From Rheinheimera riviphila (GTDB lineage Bacteria; Pseudomonadota; Gammaproteobacteria; Enterobacterales; Alteromonadaceae), in the NCBI RefSeq assembly GCF_004005945.1, contig NZ_SACS01000022.1:1-64000 (forward strand): DNA of 64,000 nucleotides. The letters are read 5' to 3'. Below the pieces are notes generated by a model, which made no database searches, was not told the DNA's origin, and saw only the letters and a list, made by a program, of their open reading frames with translations. Shown in pieces: positions 23,535-32,958 of this stretch; positions within the stretch are counted from its first letter, which is position 1; each line of letters opens with the position of its first letter. The position numbers and the translations under genes are program-made.

Positions 23535-26500
23535 TTACTTTTTGCCGCTCAGATCGTCGTCGGCAATTTTCTGCTCAGCGTCAATGACCGGTGTCGCCAT
23601 AATGACACTCGCTGGTGCAGGCCAAAAACCACCGGCACTTAACTGACGCCAGGCCCAGGGTAACCAACGTACCAAGGCTGTCGCCAGCCATAATGACCAC
23701 AACAACATCGCTAGCTGATAACACCAAAGTGGCAACGACCAACTGGTGGCAACAGGCAGTTCGCCGGTTGCAGCATCCTGATACCATTGTAAGTTTTGCA
23801 AATAAGAGCCGTTACCGGTTAGGTGCATGTCTGGTTGGGACAGCAAGCCATAAGGAATGGCCAGCAATAAGGCCCCGACAGCGGTCAGCGACAGCAGTAA
23901 TAAACTCAGTTGTTGCAGGCGGCCCTTCACGCCAATCGGCGGTTGTTGTAGCTGCCCCCTTTTACTTAGACTAAATAGCCACAACGCAATCAACACCGGG
24001 ATCCATAAACTGACGGTACTGATGCCAGCAAACAATAACAGCCAATGCCTTTTGGTGAGTGGTGATGCGATCACGCGCGCCAACACTACTGCGAGTCCGA
24101 GCACCACCAGCAACATGCCCCAGAATAAAATCGCCGGGCCAATGGCAGGTCCTTGCACGGCCCACAACCAACGATCGGGCGGCAACTGCAATTGCAGATA
24201 AATATTACCGGCGGCCTGACCTAAATGAAGCTGCGGTGTCTGATGTTGCCAGAACGAATCGCTTGGTTGCTGCCAGTTGATACTGAGTTGTTGAGTGCCG
24301 GGCCGGATCGGCAATTGCAATAATGTCGATGCCGGCGCCGGCAACAGGTCGCCATCAGCTTGTAGTTCGGTAACTTCCGCCGCAGCAGGGAGTTGCAAAG
24401 TGTAAGTTTGGGCGGTGCTGGCGGTGATATCCAACACCAGTCGCAGCTCGGCACTGCGTTTGCCTTGCTGTTGGCTGAGCAGCGCACGGTGAATGGTGAT
24501 GGTGTCGCCGGTAATGGCCGGTGGTTGGCTTATTTGTAACTGCAACTGCTCGCCGGGCCAAGGTCGCCACAGCTGAGGCATCGGGCTGGTGGCATCAGCT
24601 ATGGCCGCAATGCCAGTGCTGCTGATATGCCACTGCGGACCCGCCGCCAGTTGCCACACTTCGGTTAGCTGTGGTTGTGCTGCTGAATCTTCCGCAGTTA
24701 ACGGCAGTTGCGCTTTCAGTTGCAATTGGTCGGTTTTTGCCAGACGCGATACCCAGCTGACCGAGTATTGATCGGGCGCCAATTGCAGCTGAATTTTGCC
24801 ATCCAGCACTGTCTGTTTACTGATGGGCGTTTCACCTGGCAGCAGTGGCAACGCAATTTGCAAACTGGCATTGGACTGGCCTTGACGCTCTAAAGTGGAA
24901 TGCAGCTGCCATTCCAGCCCCAGTTGTAAGCGCCGGGTCAGCACTGCGACTGGTGCAATTGAACTCTGTGACGGATCCAATCGTTGTTGGGTGGCGATTT
25001 TACTGGTGCGCTGCAATTGCAGTTGTTTGCGGCTTTCTATTAAGGCAGGTAGATCGTCGGCATGGGTGGTATCGAGGCTCAGACTCCAGCCCTGTAGTTG
25101 GCTGGTCAGTTGATGCCAGGGCTGTGCAAACTGCAGATTTAACTGCGAAATATTGCCAACTTCAAGCTTTAGCTCCAACTGGTGTTGGCCTCTGGGCAAC
25201 AACAACCAATGTTGTTCATCCTCGCTGTATAAAGTTGCCGGAGATTGACCCAGGGTAATTTGACTCAGCAGATGCAGCGCTACCGGTAACGGCCAGGCGG
25301 TATCTTGCTGGCTGTGCAAGGTCAGCATCACTATGACTTGATCATCGTTGGCGCTTAGGTGTAGCTTCGAAATACTGCTGCACTGTGGCAGACATTCGGG
25401 ACGTTTTAGCAGGCGCTGCTCGAGTTCAGCCAATAGCTCGGCATTCGGCAAACTTTGACTGAATGCCGGGCTCGGGCTGAGGGTTGCGGCCAGCAGCAAT
25501 AACGCCGGTAGCAACGTCGGCAGCAATGACTGGATTGATACAGACACCGAGCCAGGCGCTGGTTTTTGCGCCAACACCTTCCAGTCAACAGCCCATAACT
25601 GACGGCTTAACAACCACCAAAACGCCAACGCCAACAGTACCGTCACCAGCGAACCCAACCGGTTTAACCAGGCTGGCACCAGATACAACTGCGTTTGTTC
25701 TTCTGCCAGAACCGGACCTTGCCAGCGCAAGGTCACCGTTTGCCACTGCCATTCTGGCCGGGCGGGGCCGGTCTGGATCCGCGCGGTTGGATCCTGGGCA
25801 AAGGATGGCGTGGGTAGTGGTTCAGCTAAGTTTTTGCTCAGTTTCTGATATTCATTGACCGCAACCGAACTCATGGCACCAGCGACACTCGCCACCGGCG
25901 GTGCGGCTGCAACCTCTTGTTGAGCCATTTTTGCGGTGGCCTGACGCTCGGCACGTTCATAAGAAGCGCCCTGTTGCTCGTCGGTGTTTGCACTGTTCTG
26001 ATATTGAATACTGTGCCATGGTTTTTCCAATTGCGGGTAAATTGCCAGCCGGATTTGATCAATCGCAAACGGCAATAACAGCAACAATAACATCACCGCA
26101 CAGAGCTGGCTGGCCCGTTGTAGCCATGTCAATACGCGGCCAGAGGCAATTTTTAACAGCGCCAATAACGACACCAACACCAGCCACAACCATTGCGGCG
26201 CATCAGCACGTTGGTAGAGCAGCAACATGCAACTGAATGCCAATAGCGCCAATGGCCAGCCAAACATCCGGCCGCAGGCGGTGGTTAACAGCAACACAAA
26301 AAAGATGTCCCATAAGGTCCAGTTTTGGATATAACCACCGTAAATTTCATCGGCGCCGGTGGCGGTAAATAAGGACCAGCCAGGTGGCAATTGCAACTGC
26401 ATTTCAACGTTCGAAAACCTGGCTTGCCAACCGCTGACCGGCAAGGTTGCCGGCATGGATGCGGATAAAGGCACTGTGCTCACTGTGGTCAGTTGTAGCG

Positions 26501-27836
26501 GGTTTTGTCTTAATTCAACCCCAGGTTGTTGTGGTGGTAATTGCGTAATCAGCTGTGGTTCACCCGACAGTTCGGCGCGGCCGAGTTGATAGGGGGCCAT
26601 CACTGATAAGCGGCTGCTGCTGGCTAATTCGCCGCTCAGCGTATCTGCGACCGTCAGCGTGTCGCCATTAAAATTAAGCCAGGCGGTTTTGCTCAGTTGC
26701 AGTTGATCCTGACTTTGGGTGGCGCCGCGGCTTTGTTGTTCTAATTGCAGACTGCCACCAGCGCTCAGTTGATACAACGGATATTGCCGCCAGTGCTGTG
26801 GCGCCTGGGTTTGATTTGGGTCGAGGGCTGGTGCGCCGCTGATCCGCACGGTACGAAGTTCAGGTGCGGCAGCAAAGGCCAGAATTTCAGTGTCGGGCCA
26901 TGGTGCTTTCGCTCCTGGTAGCGTCAGATTTGCGACAGGGGTAAAACTTTGACTGACCAGTTCAACCTGAAAACGACCTGGCTGCAATTGCAGTCGCAAC
27001 TGACCATCGGCATTGAGCAAAGCCGGTAATTCACTGCTCAGTGTCAACGCCTGAAATGAGGGTAACAAGGCGCCGGATAATTCGATTTCACGGGAATTGC
27101 CGCTGACATCAAGTTGCAGCACTGTGGTGAGCCGCGCCGGAATATGATCTTCCAGCAGTCGAAACACCTGAATTTGCAATTGATCCTGCGCCAGATCGGC
27201 GCTTTGCTGAGCACTTGGCTGTAACCAGAGCTGGCGTCCTAATCTTTTGGGCTGAGCGACCTTTTGCTGCTGCCACTGCAGTTGCAAAATGCCGCTTTGG
27301 GTTGGGATCTGCAGATATTCAGGCGCTTGCTGCCAGTCAAATTTGCCGGTTAATCGCCAGTTGCCATCAGTGAGCCAGATTTGCGGTTCACCATTGAGAT
27401 CACGAATGGCCGGTGTGCTCTCTTCGTTCATCCCATTGCGGGCGACAACTTCTTGTGGCCAATGCCGTACATCGCCCGGCAAGGTGATCCAGCCTTGTTG
27501 AAATAACTGCAGATTGATGCTGAATTCGGCACCGGCGGGGCTTGCCTCAATGCGGGTCTGACCCACCCATAAACATTGTTGCTCCTCACCATCCAGCCAC
27601 GGACAAGGATGATTTGGATGCTTTGCCAGCACCCAGGCCTGCCAGGGTTGTAGTGCCGCTGGAATTTGCCCGGCAATAGTGCTGTTTTGCAGCTGACTGG
27701 TGGTGGATGTTTGGGCCAACGCCGAAAAGCTAAGTAAGCTGCTCATGAGCGATGCCAGCAGCACGCGGCTGAGCAAGTGTGATAATTTTTGCCAAAGCGG
27801 ATGGTTAAATCTAAGAAATGCCACAACAGCCAACAT
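23535..27836 (-). CDS. very large Gln-rich membrane protein of unknown function
   Basis: A 1433-residue protein. The start MLAVVAFLRFN was chosen for AGGAAGG at eight bases; the frame is open further upstream. A signal peptide ends near SFSALAQ (residue about 41). Large beta-rich, Gln/Leu-rich extracytoplasmic regions alternate with membrane segments. There is a cluster of helices around 505-615 and one near 730. A second signal-like helix ending in AFSQS lies near 775-790. Four helices are at about 1235-1400. The two extracytoplasmic halves share style (LQLQ-type strands, RPECLPQCSSIS with a possible disulfide), which suggests an internal duplication. No enzymatic motif is visible. I do not recognise a named family. 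Confidence 0.75.
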   Translation of the reverse strand: MLAVVAFLRFNHPLWQKLSHLLSRVLLASLMSSLLSFSALAQTSTTSQLQNSTIAGQIPAALQPWQAWVLAKHPNHPCPWLDGEEQQCLWVGQTRIEASPAGAEFSINLQLFQQGWITLPGDVRHWPQEVVARNGMNEESTPAIRDLNGEPQIWLTDGNWRLTGKFDWQQAPEYLQIPTQSGILQLQWQQQKVAQPKRLGRQLWLQPSAQQSADLAQDQLQIQVFRLLEDHIPARLTTVLQLDVSGNSREIELSGALLPSFQALTLSSELPALLNADGQLRLQLQPGRFQVELVSQSFTPVANLTLPGAKAPWPDTEILAFAAAPELRTVRISGAPALDPNQTQAPQHWRQYPLYQLSAGGSLQLEQQSRGATQSQDQLQLSKTAWLNFNGDTLTVADTLSGELASSSRLSVMAPYQLGRAELSGEPQLITQLPPQQPGVELRQNPLQLTTVSTVPLSASMPATLPVSGWQARFSNVEMQLQLPPGWSLFTATGADEIYGGYIQNWTLWDIFFVLLLTTACGRMFGWPLALLAFSCMLLLYQRADAPQWLWLVLVSLLALLKIASGRVLTWLQRASQLCAVMLLLLLLPFAIDQIRLAIYPQLEKPWHSIQYQNSANTDEQQGASYERAERQATAKMAQQEVAAAPPVASVAGAMSSVAVNEYQKLSKNLAEPLPTPSFAQDPTARIQTGPARPEWQWQTVTLRWQGPVLAEEQTQLYLVPAWLNRLGSLVTVLLALAFWWLLSRQLWAVDWKVLAQKPAPGSVSVSIQSLLPTLLPALLLLAATLSPSPAFSQSLPNAELLAELEQRLLKRPECLPQCSSISKLHLSANDDQVIVMLTLHSQQDTAWPLPVALHLLSQITLGQSPATLYSEDEQHWLLLPRGQHQLELKLEVGNISQLNLQFAQPWHQLTSQLQGWSLSLDTTHADDLPALIESRKQLQLQRTSKIATQQRLDPSQSSIAPVAVLTRRLQLGLEWQLHSTLERQGQSNASLQIALPLLPGETPISKQTVLDGKIQLQLAPDQYSVSWVSRLAKTDQLQLKAQLPLTAEDSAAQPQLTEVWQLAAGPQWHISSTGIAAIADATSPMPQLWRPWPGEQLQLQISQPPAITGDTITIHRALLSQQQGKRSAELRLVLDITASTAQTYTLQLPAAAEVTELQADGDLLPAPASTLLQLPIRPGTQQLSINWQQPSDSFWQHQTPQLHLGQAAGNIYLQLQLPPDRWLWAVQGPAIGPAILFWGMLLVVLGLAVVLARVIASPLTKRHWLLLFAGISTVSLWIPVLIALWLFSLSKRGQLQQPPIGVKGRLQQLSLLLLSLTAVGALLLAIPYGLLSQPDMHLTGNGSYLQNLQWYQDAATGELPVATSWSLPLWCYQLAMLLWSLWLATALVRWLPWAWRQLSAGGFWPAPASVIMATPVIDAEQKIADDDLSGKK

Positions 27837-28193
27837 GGGTGAATCCTTCCTGAGCATAAGGGCACTGCGTTGCCAGTGCCGGTTGATGTCACTAAGCAAC
27901 CATAAGAACGCAACCATAATATAGCATTGATTTTTATATAGATAACCAGATTGTTGGCGGTGATCGTTACTGGGAATTTACATTTTTTCGTGAAGCCTAA
28001 TCAGAGTAGTGTCAGCGCACAGTTGTTATCTTTTAGAAAAGGTCTTGATTCAGGAATAACTGATGCAGCTCAGGTAGATGCAGCTAAGTTCGCTAAAAAT
28101 AAGCGCATTAACCAGCTTTGTTCAAAAATATTCACTGGAATATAAAAATAAAATAGAGTACAAATGTGCGCTGAAATTTTCAGGTGCAGCCTT
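27837..28193. other. intergenic region between two divergent genes
   Basis: About 355 bases between the large membrane protein (-) and the ferredoxin-reductase gene (+). AT-rich, and presumably carries both promoters. I see no convincing operator, repeat or small gene. Plus-strand open frames here lack ribosome-binding sites and protein-like composition. Confidence 0.4.
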
Positions 28194-29372
28194 ATGACGT
28201 CATTTTCGACCCCGCAACCCAAGCGGTTAAACCAACAGATCACCAAGAAATCCGCCACAGCTGCGGCCTTGTGGCAACAGTGCTGGCGTTGGTGTTGCCA
28301 AGTGGCGTTGGTGCAACCTTCGCTGCTCAGTTATCTCGAGCCGCTGATCCGGCTGGTGCGACCCACATTCCGGGCGCATGTAAGCCACGCCAAACTTGTG
28401 CAGATACAGCAGCACGGCAACTTCCTGCATCTGACGTTACGACCTGGCGGTCGTTGGCAGGGTTTTATTCCAGGGCAACATCTGCAATTGGTGCTGGAAA
28501 TTAATGGCCGTGCTATCAGTCGTACTTTTAGTATCAGCTCGTCACTGCAGCTGTTTTTAGAGCAAGGGCTGATCACACTGACCATTCAGCAGCAGCCACA
28601 AGGCGTGATCAGCAACCAGTTGCAGCAATTGTCTGAGCCGACAGCAGTTGTGTACTCGTTACCACAATTGCCGATCCACCTGAGTGCTGCACAGGGCTCT
28701 TTCACGCTTTCACAACACCAGCCGGCATTGCTACTAGCCGCTGGCTCAGGCATTACGCCGATCCACGCCATGTTAACGTCCATTACCCGGCTGACGCAGC
28801 CACTTCGGCTTATTTACAGTTATCGCGGTGCGGATCAGCTGCTGTTTGCTGAAAGTTGGCGGGAATTACAGCAAAAATTTCCGCTGTTGCAGGTACAACT
28901 TATTGATACCCAAAGTCGCGGCCGCGTCACAGTTGCCGAAGTGACAGCCTGGTTGTTTCAGCAACCGGATAGTCAGATTTATGTCTGCGGGCCCACTTCA
29001 TTTAGCCAATCCTGGTTGCACCAGTTAGCGCTACTGAAGGTGCCGCCGGCGAATATCAAGCAGGAGTCTTTTGGTCTCGGGGCTTTGCGTCCAGAGAATG
29101 GCGCTCAAAGCTTACATCCCATCAGGGTAACTTTGGCCGCACAACAGCTGACCGTGCAAAGCGGCGACGGCAGTTTATTGCAAAGCCTGGAAGCGGCAGG
29201 TCTGGACCCGGCTTATGGCTGTCGACGCGGCATCTGTATGCAGTGTCTTTGCCAGAAAAGTCAGGGGGTGGTGCGTAATCTGGTCACCGGCGAAACGTCG
29301 GATGCCGGACCAGGCCAAATCCAGTTATGTATCAGTCAGCCGCTTTCTGCGGTTGAACTGAACTTTGTTTGA
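28194..29372 (+). CDS. ferredoxin-NADP reductase / 2Fe-2S hybrid protein, electron donor to the desaturase
   Basis: A 392-residue flavin/iron-sulfur reductase. The FAD-binding segment is GQHLQLVLEINGRAISRTFS (R-x-Y/F-S type). The NAD(P)H-binding segment is LLAAGSGITPIHAMLTS with YVCGPTSF. The C-terminal plant-type [2Fe-2S] domain has four cysteines in AYGCRRGICMQCLC and, about 30 residues later, QLCIS. It should pass electrons from NAD(P)H to the membrane desaturase encoded 76 bases downstream, like the Rv3230c/DesA3 pair of mycobacteria. The start was set at ATG 28194; an in-frame ATG at 28164 would add ten residues. Confidence 0.87.
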   Translation: MTSFSTPQPKRLNQQITKKSATAAALWQQCWRWCCQVALVQPSLLSYLEPLIRLVRPTFRAHVSHAKLVQIQQHGNFLHLTLRPGGRWQGFIPGQHLQLVLEINGRAISRTFSISSSLQLFLEQGLITLTIQQQPQGVISNQLQQLSEPTAVVYSLPQLPIHLSAAQGSFTLSQHQPALLLAAGSGITPIHAMLTSITRLTQPLRLIYSYRGADQLLFAESWRELQQKFPLLQVQLIDTQSRGRVTVAEVTAWLFQQPDSQIYVCGPTSFSQSWLHQLALLKVPPANIKQESFGLGALRPENGAQSLHPIRVTLAAQQLTVQSGDGSLLQSLEAAGLDPAYGCRRGICMQCLCQKSQGVVRNLVTGETSDAGPGQIQLCISQPLSAVELNFV

Positions 29373-29448
29373 ACGTGCTTTCTAACGGTCGCAATGACCA
29401 CAGGCGAGCCGCTAAAAATGTGCAGAATTTAATCTCGGAATAAGCAGA

Positions 29449-30639
29449 ATGAACGATCAACAACAGCAATATAAGCAGCAAGATCAAAGGCAACAAACAG
29501 CAGTAGAAAATGCGGTAGCAGCGGGGCAAGTGTGCTCGCATTCAGATGACCGGCATTTTAGCGAAGCACAGGCCAGTGCGCTGGCGGCCGATTTAGATGC
29601 GCTGGCCGATAAAACCCGTGCTGAAGTGGGCGTTGCTGATAGTCAATATCTGCTGCGAATATTACAAATCCAGCGGCTAGCGGCGATCAGTGGCCGCATC
29701 TTGCTGGTCGCAGGTTTTTGGTCGGCCTGGTGGTGGGTATTTGGCGTGCTGCTGTTGGCGTTGGCGAAAATTCTCGACAACATGGAAATTGGCCACAACG
29801 TATTACATGGTCAGTATGATTTTATGAATCATCCGTACCTGAATTCCCGCACTTTTGAGTGGGATATCGCCTGCGATGCTAAATCCTGGCAACGCACCCA
29901 CAATTTTGAACATCACACCTACACCAATGTCATTGGTAAAGACCGCGATTTTGGCTACGGCCTGTTGCGGCTGAGTGATGATTTTCGCTGGCGGTTGCAA
30001 AATAGCTGGCAAATTGTGACCTATTTTATGCTCAGTACGCTGTTTCAGTGGGGCGTGTCGTACCATGAAATGGCGGCAGAACGGGTGTTTTTCGGCCGGA
30101 AAAAAGCAGGACGGGTGGCGCAAGTGACGGATGCTGAACTGAAAAAAGCCTTTTTTGGCAAAGGTGGCCGGCAGCTACTGAAAGACTATTTGCTGTTTCC
30201 ACTGTTAGCAGGTCCAATGTTTTTGCCAGTGTTGTTGGGTAATTTCCTGGCGAATTTACTGCGGAACTGGTGGACGTCGACCATCATCTTTTGTGGCCAT
30301 TTCACCGCGCAAGTGCATATTTTTAAGCCCGAAGTGTGTGAAAACGAAAGCCGCGGCCATTGGTATTACCGGCAAATGCTGGGCTCGTCGAATTTCAGCG
30401 GGCCACATTGGTTTCATATTTTATCCGGACATTTAAGTTGTCAGATTGAACACCATCTGTTTCCGGATTTACCTGCTTATCGTTATTTACAACTAGCGCC
30501 ACAGGTTGCAGCGATCGCCAACAAACACGGAATTCCATATCACAGTGGCAGTTTTGTCCGGCAGTACCTGAGTGTGCTGCAACGAATTCTGCGTTATTCG
30601 GTGCCGGGGAGCCAGCGACAAGTTGCCACCACCTTATAA
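29449..30639 (+). CDS. membrane fatty acid desaturase (acyl-CoA/acyl-lipid type)
   Basis: A 396-residue integral-membrane di-iron desaturase. The three histidine boxes are GHNVLHG, HNFEHHTYTN and QIEHHLFPDLP. Hydrophobic pairs lie between boxes 1/2 and 2/3. The N-terminus is soluble and Gln-rich (NDQQQQYKQQDQRQQ). The family introduces a cis double bond, commonly delta-9, to adjust membrane fluidity. The immediately preceding gene supplies a ferredoxin-reductase partner, so the pair probably forms one operon. GGAATAAG precedes the ATG. Confidence 0.9.
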   Translation: MNDQQQQYKQQDQRQQTAVENAVAAGQVCSHSDDRHFSEAQASALAADLDALADKTRAEVGVADSQYLLRILQIQRLAAISGRILLVAGFWSAWWWVFGVLLLALAKILDNMEIGHNVLHGQYDFMNHPYLNSRTFEWDIACDAKSWQRTHNFEHHTYTNVIGKDRDFGYGLLRLSDDFRWRLQNSWQIVTYFMLSTLFQWGVSYHEMAAERVFFGRKKAGRVAQVTDAELKKAFFGKGGRQLLKDYLLFPLLAGPMFLPVLLGNFLANLLRNWWTSTIIFCGHFTAQVHIFKPEVCENESRGHWYYRQMLGSSNFSGPHWFHILSGHLSCQIEHHLFPDLPAYRYLQLAPQVAAIANKHGIPYHSGSFVRQYLSVLQRILRYSVPGSQRQVATTL

Positions 30640-30675
30640 ACATCTGGATATTTAGCAACCACACCTAACCAGTTT

Positions 30676-30696
30676 GCCGGTAGCAAATCTACCGGC
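30676..30696 (+). terminator. stem-loop after the desaturase gene
   Basis: GCCGGTAG, loop CAAAT, CTACCGGC: a perfect 8-bp stem 36 bases beyond the stop. There is no T-run (AAAAAA follows instead), so termination strength is uncertain. Confidence 0.45.
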
Positions 30697-30815
30697 GCAA
30701 AAAACCTGATAGAAACTTGATATTTCGGTTTTTCAGTTGATTTTTCACTGGTAGGACTTTCGCAATGTCGCTAGTATCAAGTGCGATGTAAAGCAGCCAG
30801 ATAGGAAGGTTGGCG

Positions 30816-31268
30816 ATGAATTATTACTCTGGATTTTTATTAGGCTTGATGCTGATTTGTTCAAGTCTGTTTTATGGGTTGGCATTAACCAACAACGACA
30901 AAAAATATCAACCGGTGAGTTCTGTGCTCGACGGCACCTGGCGTTTGGTATCAACCCGGGTGCTGACACCTGATGGTAAGTTATTGTCGGAAAAGGATGC
31001 AACCCAGTTGCAGTCGATCAAAGTGGTCGCCAATCAGCACTTCAGTTTTGTCAGTAAAACCACGACCGGTGAACTGTTGCAGGCCGCCGCCGGTAGGTTT
31101 GAACTGGCGCAAAACCGCTATTCAGAATCGATTGAATTATCGGCCGTTGCACAGGAACAAACACCGCAGCATTATGAATGGCGCTTGGAACAAGGCCTTT
31201 GGTATCAGCGCAGTGAAGCTCAGCAGCAGGTTGTGGAGCAGGTTTGGCAGCTGGTAGAAGCAATTTGA
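30816..31268 (+). CDS. small lipocalin-like membrane-anchored or exported protein
   Basis: A 150-residue protein with an N-terminal hydrophobic segment (FLLGLMLICSSLFYGLAL) and a beta-rich body. LDGTWRLVSTRVLTPDGK opens it like lipocalin-type domains (G-x-W motif), and ...FSFVSKTTTGELLQAAAGRF follows. AGGAAGG stands six bases ahead of the ATG. Function unknown. It is likely in the periplasm, tethered or secreted. It is flanked by the desaturase and a solute-binding protein, with no tight spacing to either. Confidence 0.7.
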   Translation: MNYYSGFLLGLMLICSSLFYGLALTNNDKKYQPVSSVLDGTWRLVSTRVLTPDGKLLSEKDATQLQSIKVVANQHFSFVSKTTTGELLQAAAGRFELAQNRYSESIELSAVAQEQTPQHYEWRLEQGLWYQRSEAQQQVVEQVWQLVEAI

Positions 31269-31351
31269 AACAACAAGCCGTTCGGACACAATACTAATTT
31301 GGAAAATATGCACTAAGCTTGCTTTGGATAGACTAAACCAAGAGGCAGCAT

Positions 31352-32224
31352 ATGAAAATTCTAACCCTCCTCTCGTGCATCACGCTGGTTTTATTACAAA
31401 TTGGTTGTAAGCCAGCGCCTGTACCCCCGTCAGCTCCTGCTGATGCAGCGACCACCCCGGTCACCGAAACCGCTCCGGCACCTACCGCGCAACCTGCGGT
31501 CACACCACCTGAACCTGTGGCGCAAGCCTGTGTGTTAAAACTCGGCTTTGAAGCCTGGGAACCCTACCAATATGTCGGTATGGATCAAAAACCAGCGGGT
31601 CTTGATATCGAACTGGTGCAAGCAGTTGCCACCAAAATGAATTGTGAAATTACCCCGCAACAGGGCACCTGGGTTGATCTGATTGCCGGTTTAAAAGCCG
31701 GAGAAATAGATATGTTGCTTGGCGCTTCGAAAACGGCCGCCCGGGAGGAATACGCATTTTTCTCCGAACCCTACCGTAAAGAGCAGTTTGTACTTTTTGT
31801 GCGGGCAGCGGAAGTTGCCGGTCTGCCGCAAAATACCATGACCGATTTTCTGAGCGCAGGTAAAAAGCTTGGCATTGTCAGCGAGTATTATTACGGTGAA
31901 GAATTGGCGCAGCTTTATAGTGACGACAAACTCAAAACCAATTTTGTGGAAGCCTCGTTGAGCGAACTGAATCTGGCTCGACTGATCGATGAAGAAATTG
32001 ACGGTATGCTGGAAGATCGGTTTGTGGCGGCATCGATGCTCAGACGCAAAGGGCTGGACAAAATGGTCAGTCCGCACAGCATCACACTGGGTGACAACGA
32101 TGTGTATGTCATGTTCAGTAAAACAACGGTCGCTGATACCAAAGTTGGCGCCTTTAATGCCGCGATGGCAGCGATCCGTCAGAACGGCGAATACGACGCT
32201 ATTATGGCGCGCTATCAGCAGTAG
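31352..32224 (+). CDS. amino-acid-type solute-binding lipoprotein (ABC transporter, family 3)
   Basis: A 290-residue periplasmic binding protein. Signal peptide II has the lipobox LQIGC (Cys19), followed by a Pro/Ala/Thr-rich linker (about 20-55). The SBP family-3 core follows: LKLGFEAWEPYQYVG, GLDIELVQAVATKMN, WVDLIAGLKAGEIDMLLG and the FSEPYRKEQFVLFVR segment. It would bind a polar amino acid or similar compound at the outer leaflet of the inner membrane. No permease or ATPase gene is nearby, so it is an orphan. Orphan SBP-3 lipoproteins can also act as sensors. Confidence 0.85.
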   Translation: MKILTLLSCITLVLLQIGCKPAPVPPSAPADAATTPVTETAPAPTAQPAVTPPEPVAQACVLKLGFEAWEPYQYVGMDQKPAGLDIELVQAVATKMNCEITPQQGTWVDLIAGLKAGEIDMLLGASKTAAREEYAFFSEPYRKEQFVLFVRAAEVAGLPQNTMTDFLSAGKKLGIVSEYYYGEELAQLYSDDKLKTNFVEASLSELNLARLIDEEIDGMLEDRFVAASMLRRKGLDKMVSPHSITLGDNDVYVMFSKTTVADTKVGAFNAAMAAIRQNGEYDAIMARYQQ

Positions 32225-32232
32225 CGAAGGAT

Positions 32233-32273
32233 GCTGGCGGTTGTTGACAACGATGTTGTCAAACGCTGCCAGC
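32233..32273. terminator. long bidirectional stem-loop between the SBP gene and mutH
   Basis: GCTGGC at 32233-32238 pairs with GCCAGC at 32268-32273. An inner perfect stem TTGACAAC / GTTGTCAA surrounds a three-base loop. It sits between the two convergent stops. There is no long T-run. Confidence 0.5.
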
Positions 32274-32289
32274 GTCTGCTCATTGCGGA

Positions 32290-32958
32290 TCAGATCCCAA
32301 ACTGCCGTTGCAGGATTTCTGCTGTAAAATTGGCTTTTAGATAAAAGCCACGGGGCAAGGTCTGAATGGGCTGGCCGTCGCTGCCAACAGCTGCGGTCAG
32401 TGCTTTGGCATTGGCGGCTTTGGGTCTGAGTTGCAGCACCTTACCGTGCGCGCCGCGGATCTCATTGATACCGCCGAGCACTATCAGCTCCATCAGTTCT
32501 TCCCAGTCTTGCTGCAATAAACGTTGTTGCTGCGGATCCGGCTGCCACAAAAAAGCTGAACCTATCACTCGCTCTGCCAATGGCAAACGACGCTCCGCCC
32601 ACACCGGTACCCACAACACTTGCTGTAACTTGCGGCAAACCCAAGAGTCCTGCCAGCGTTGCAGGCTCAGATCGGTCAGTGCGGCGACACAAACGTAGGT
32701 ACTTTCCAGTGGTTTGCCGCTGCTGTCGACCGGCAGGGTTTTGAGTTCAATCCCCAGCTGCGGAAAATCCGGCTCCGCTTTGGAACCACTGCTGGCGCCT
32801 AATGCCTGCTCCAGCATTTGCCCGACCATGCCTTTATCGCGTTTCAGATCCTGGGGCAAGGTCAGCGCCAAATTGGCGGCTACTTCGCCAAGCGTCAGAC
32901 CCGCTAATTGCTGGGCGCGGTACATTAATTCAGCAACATTAACCGGGGGCAAAATCAT
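32290..32958 (-). CDS. mutH: DNA mismatch repair endonuclease MutH
   Basis: A 222-residue endonuclease that nicks the unmethylated strand at hemimethylated GATC sites after MutS/MutL recognition. The catalytic pattern DFPQLGIELKTLP supplies the Asp and the ExK of the type-II restriction-like fold. GEVAANLALTLPQDLKRDKG and QMLEQALGASSGSKAEPDFP match the family. Length is close to E. coli MutH (229). I use the ATG at 32958 with AGG upstream; a GTG three codons earlier is possible. Its presence implies Dam methylation in this organism. Divergent from rppH, as in many gammaproteobacteria. Confidence 0.95.
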   Translation of the reverse strand: MILPPVNVAELMYRAQQLAGLTLGEVAANLALTLPQDLKRDKGMVGQMLEQALGASSGSKAEPDFPQLGIELKTLPVDSSGKPLESTYVCVAALTDLSLQRWQDSWVCRKLQQVLWVPVWAERRLPLAERVIGSAFLWQPDPQQQRLLQQDWEELMELIVLGGINEIRGAHGKVLQLRPKAANAKALTAAVGSDGQPIQTLPRGFYLKANFTAEILQRQFGI

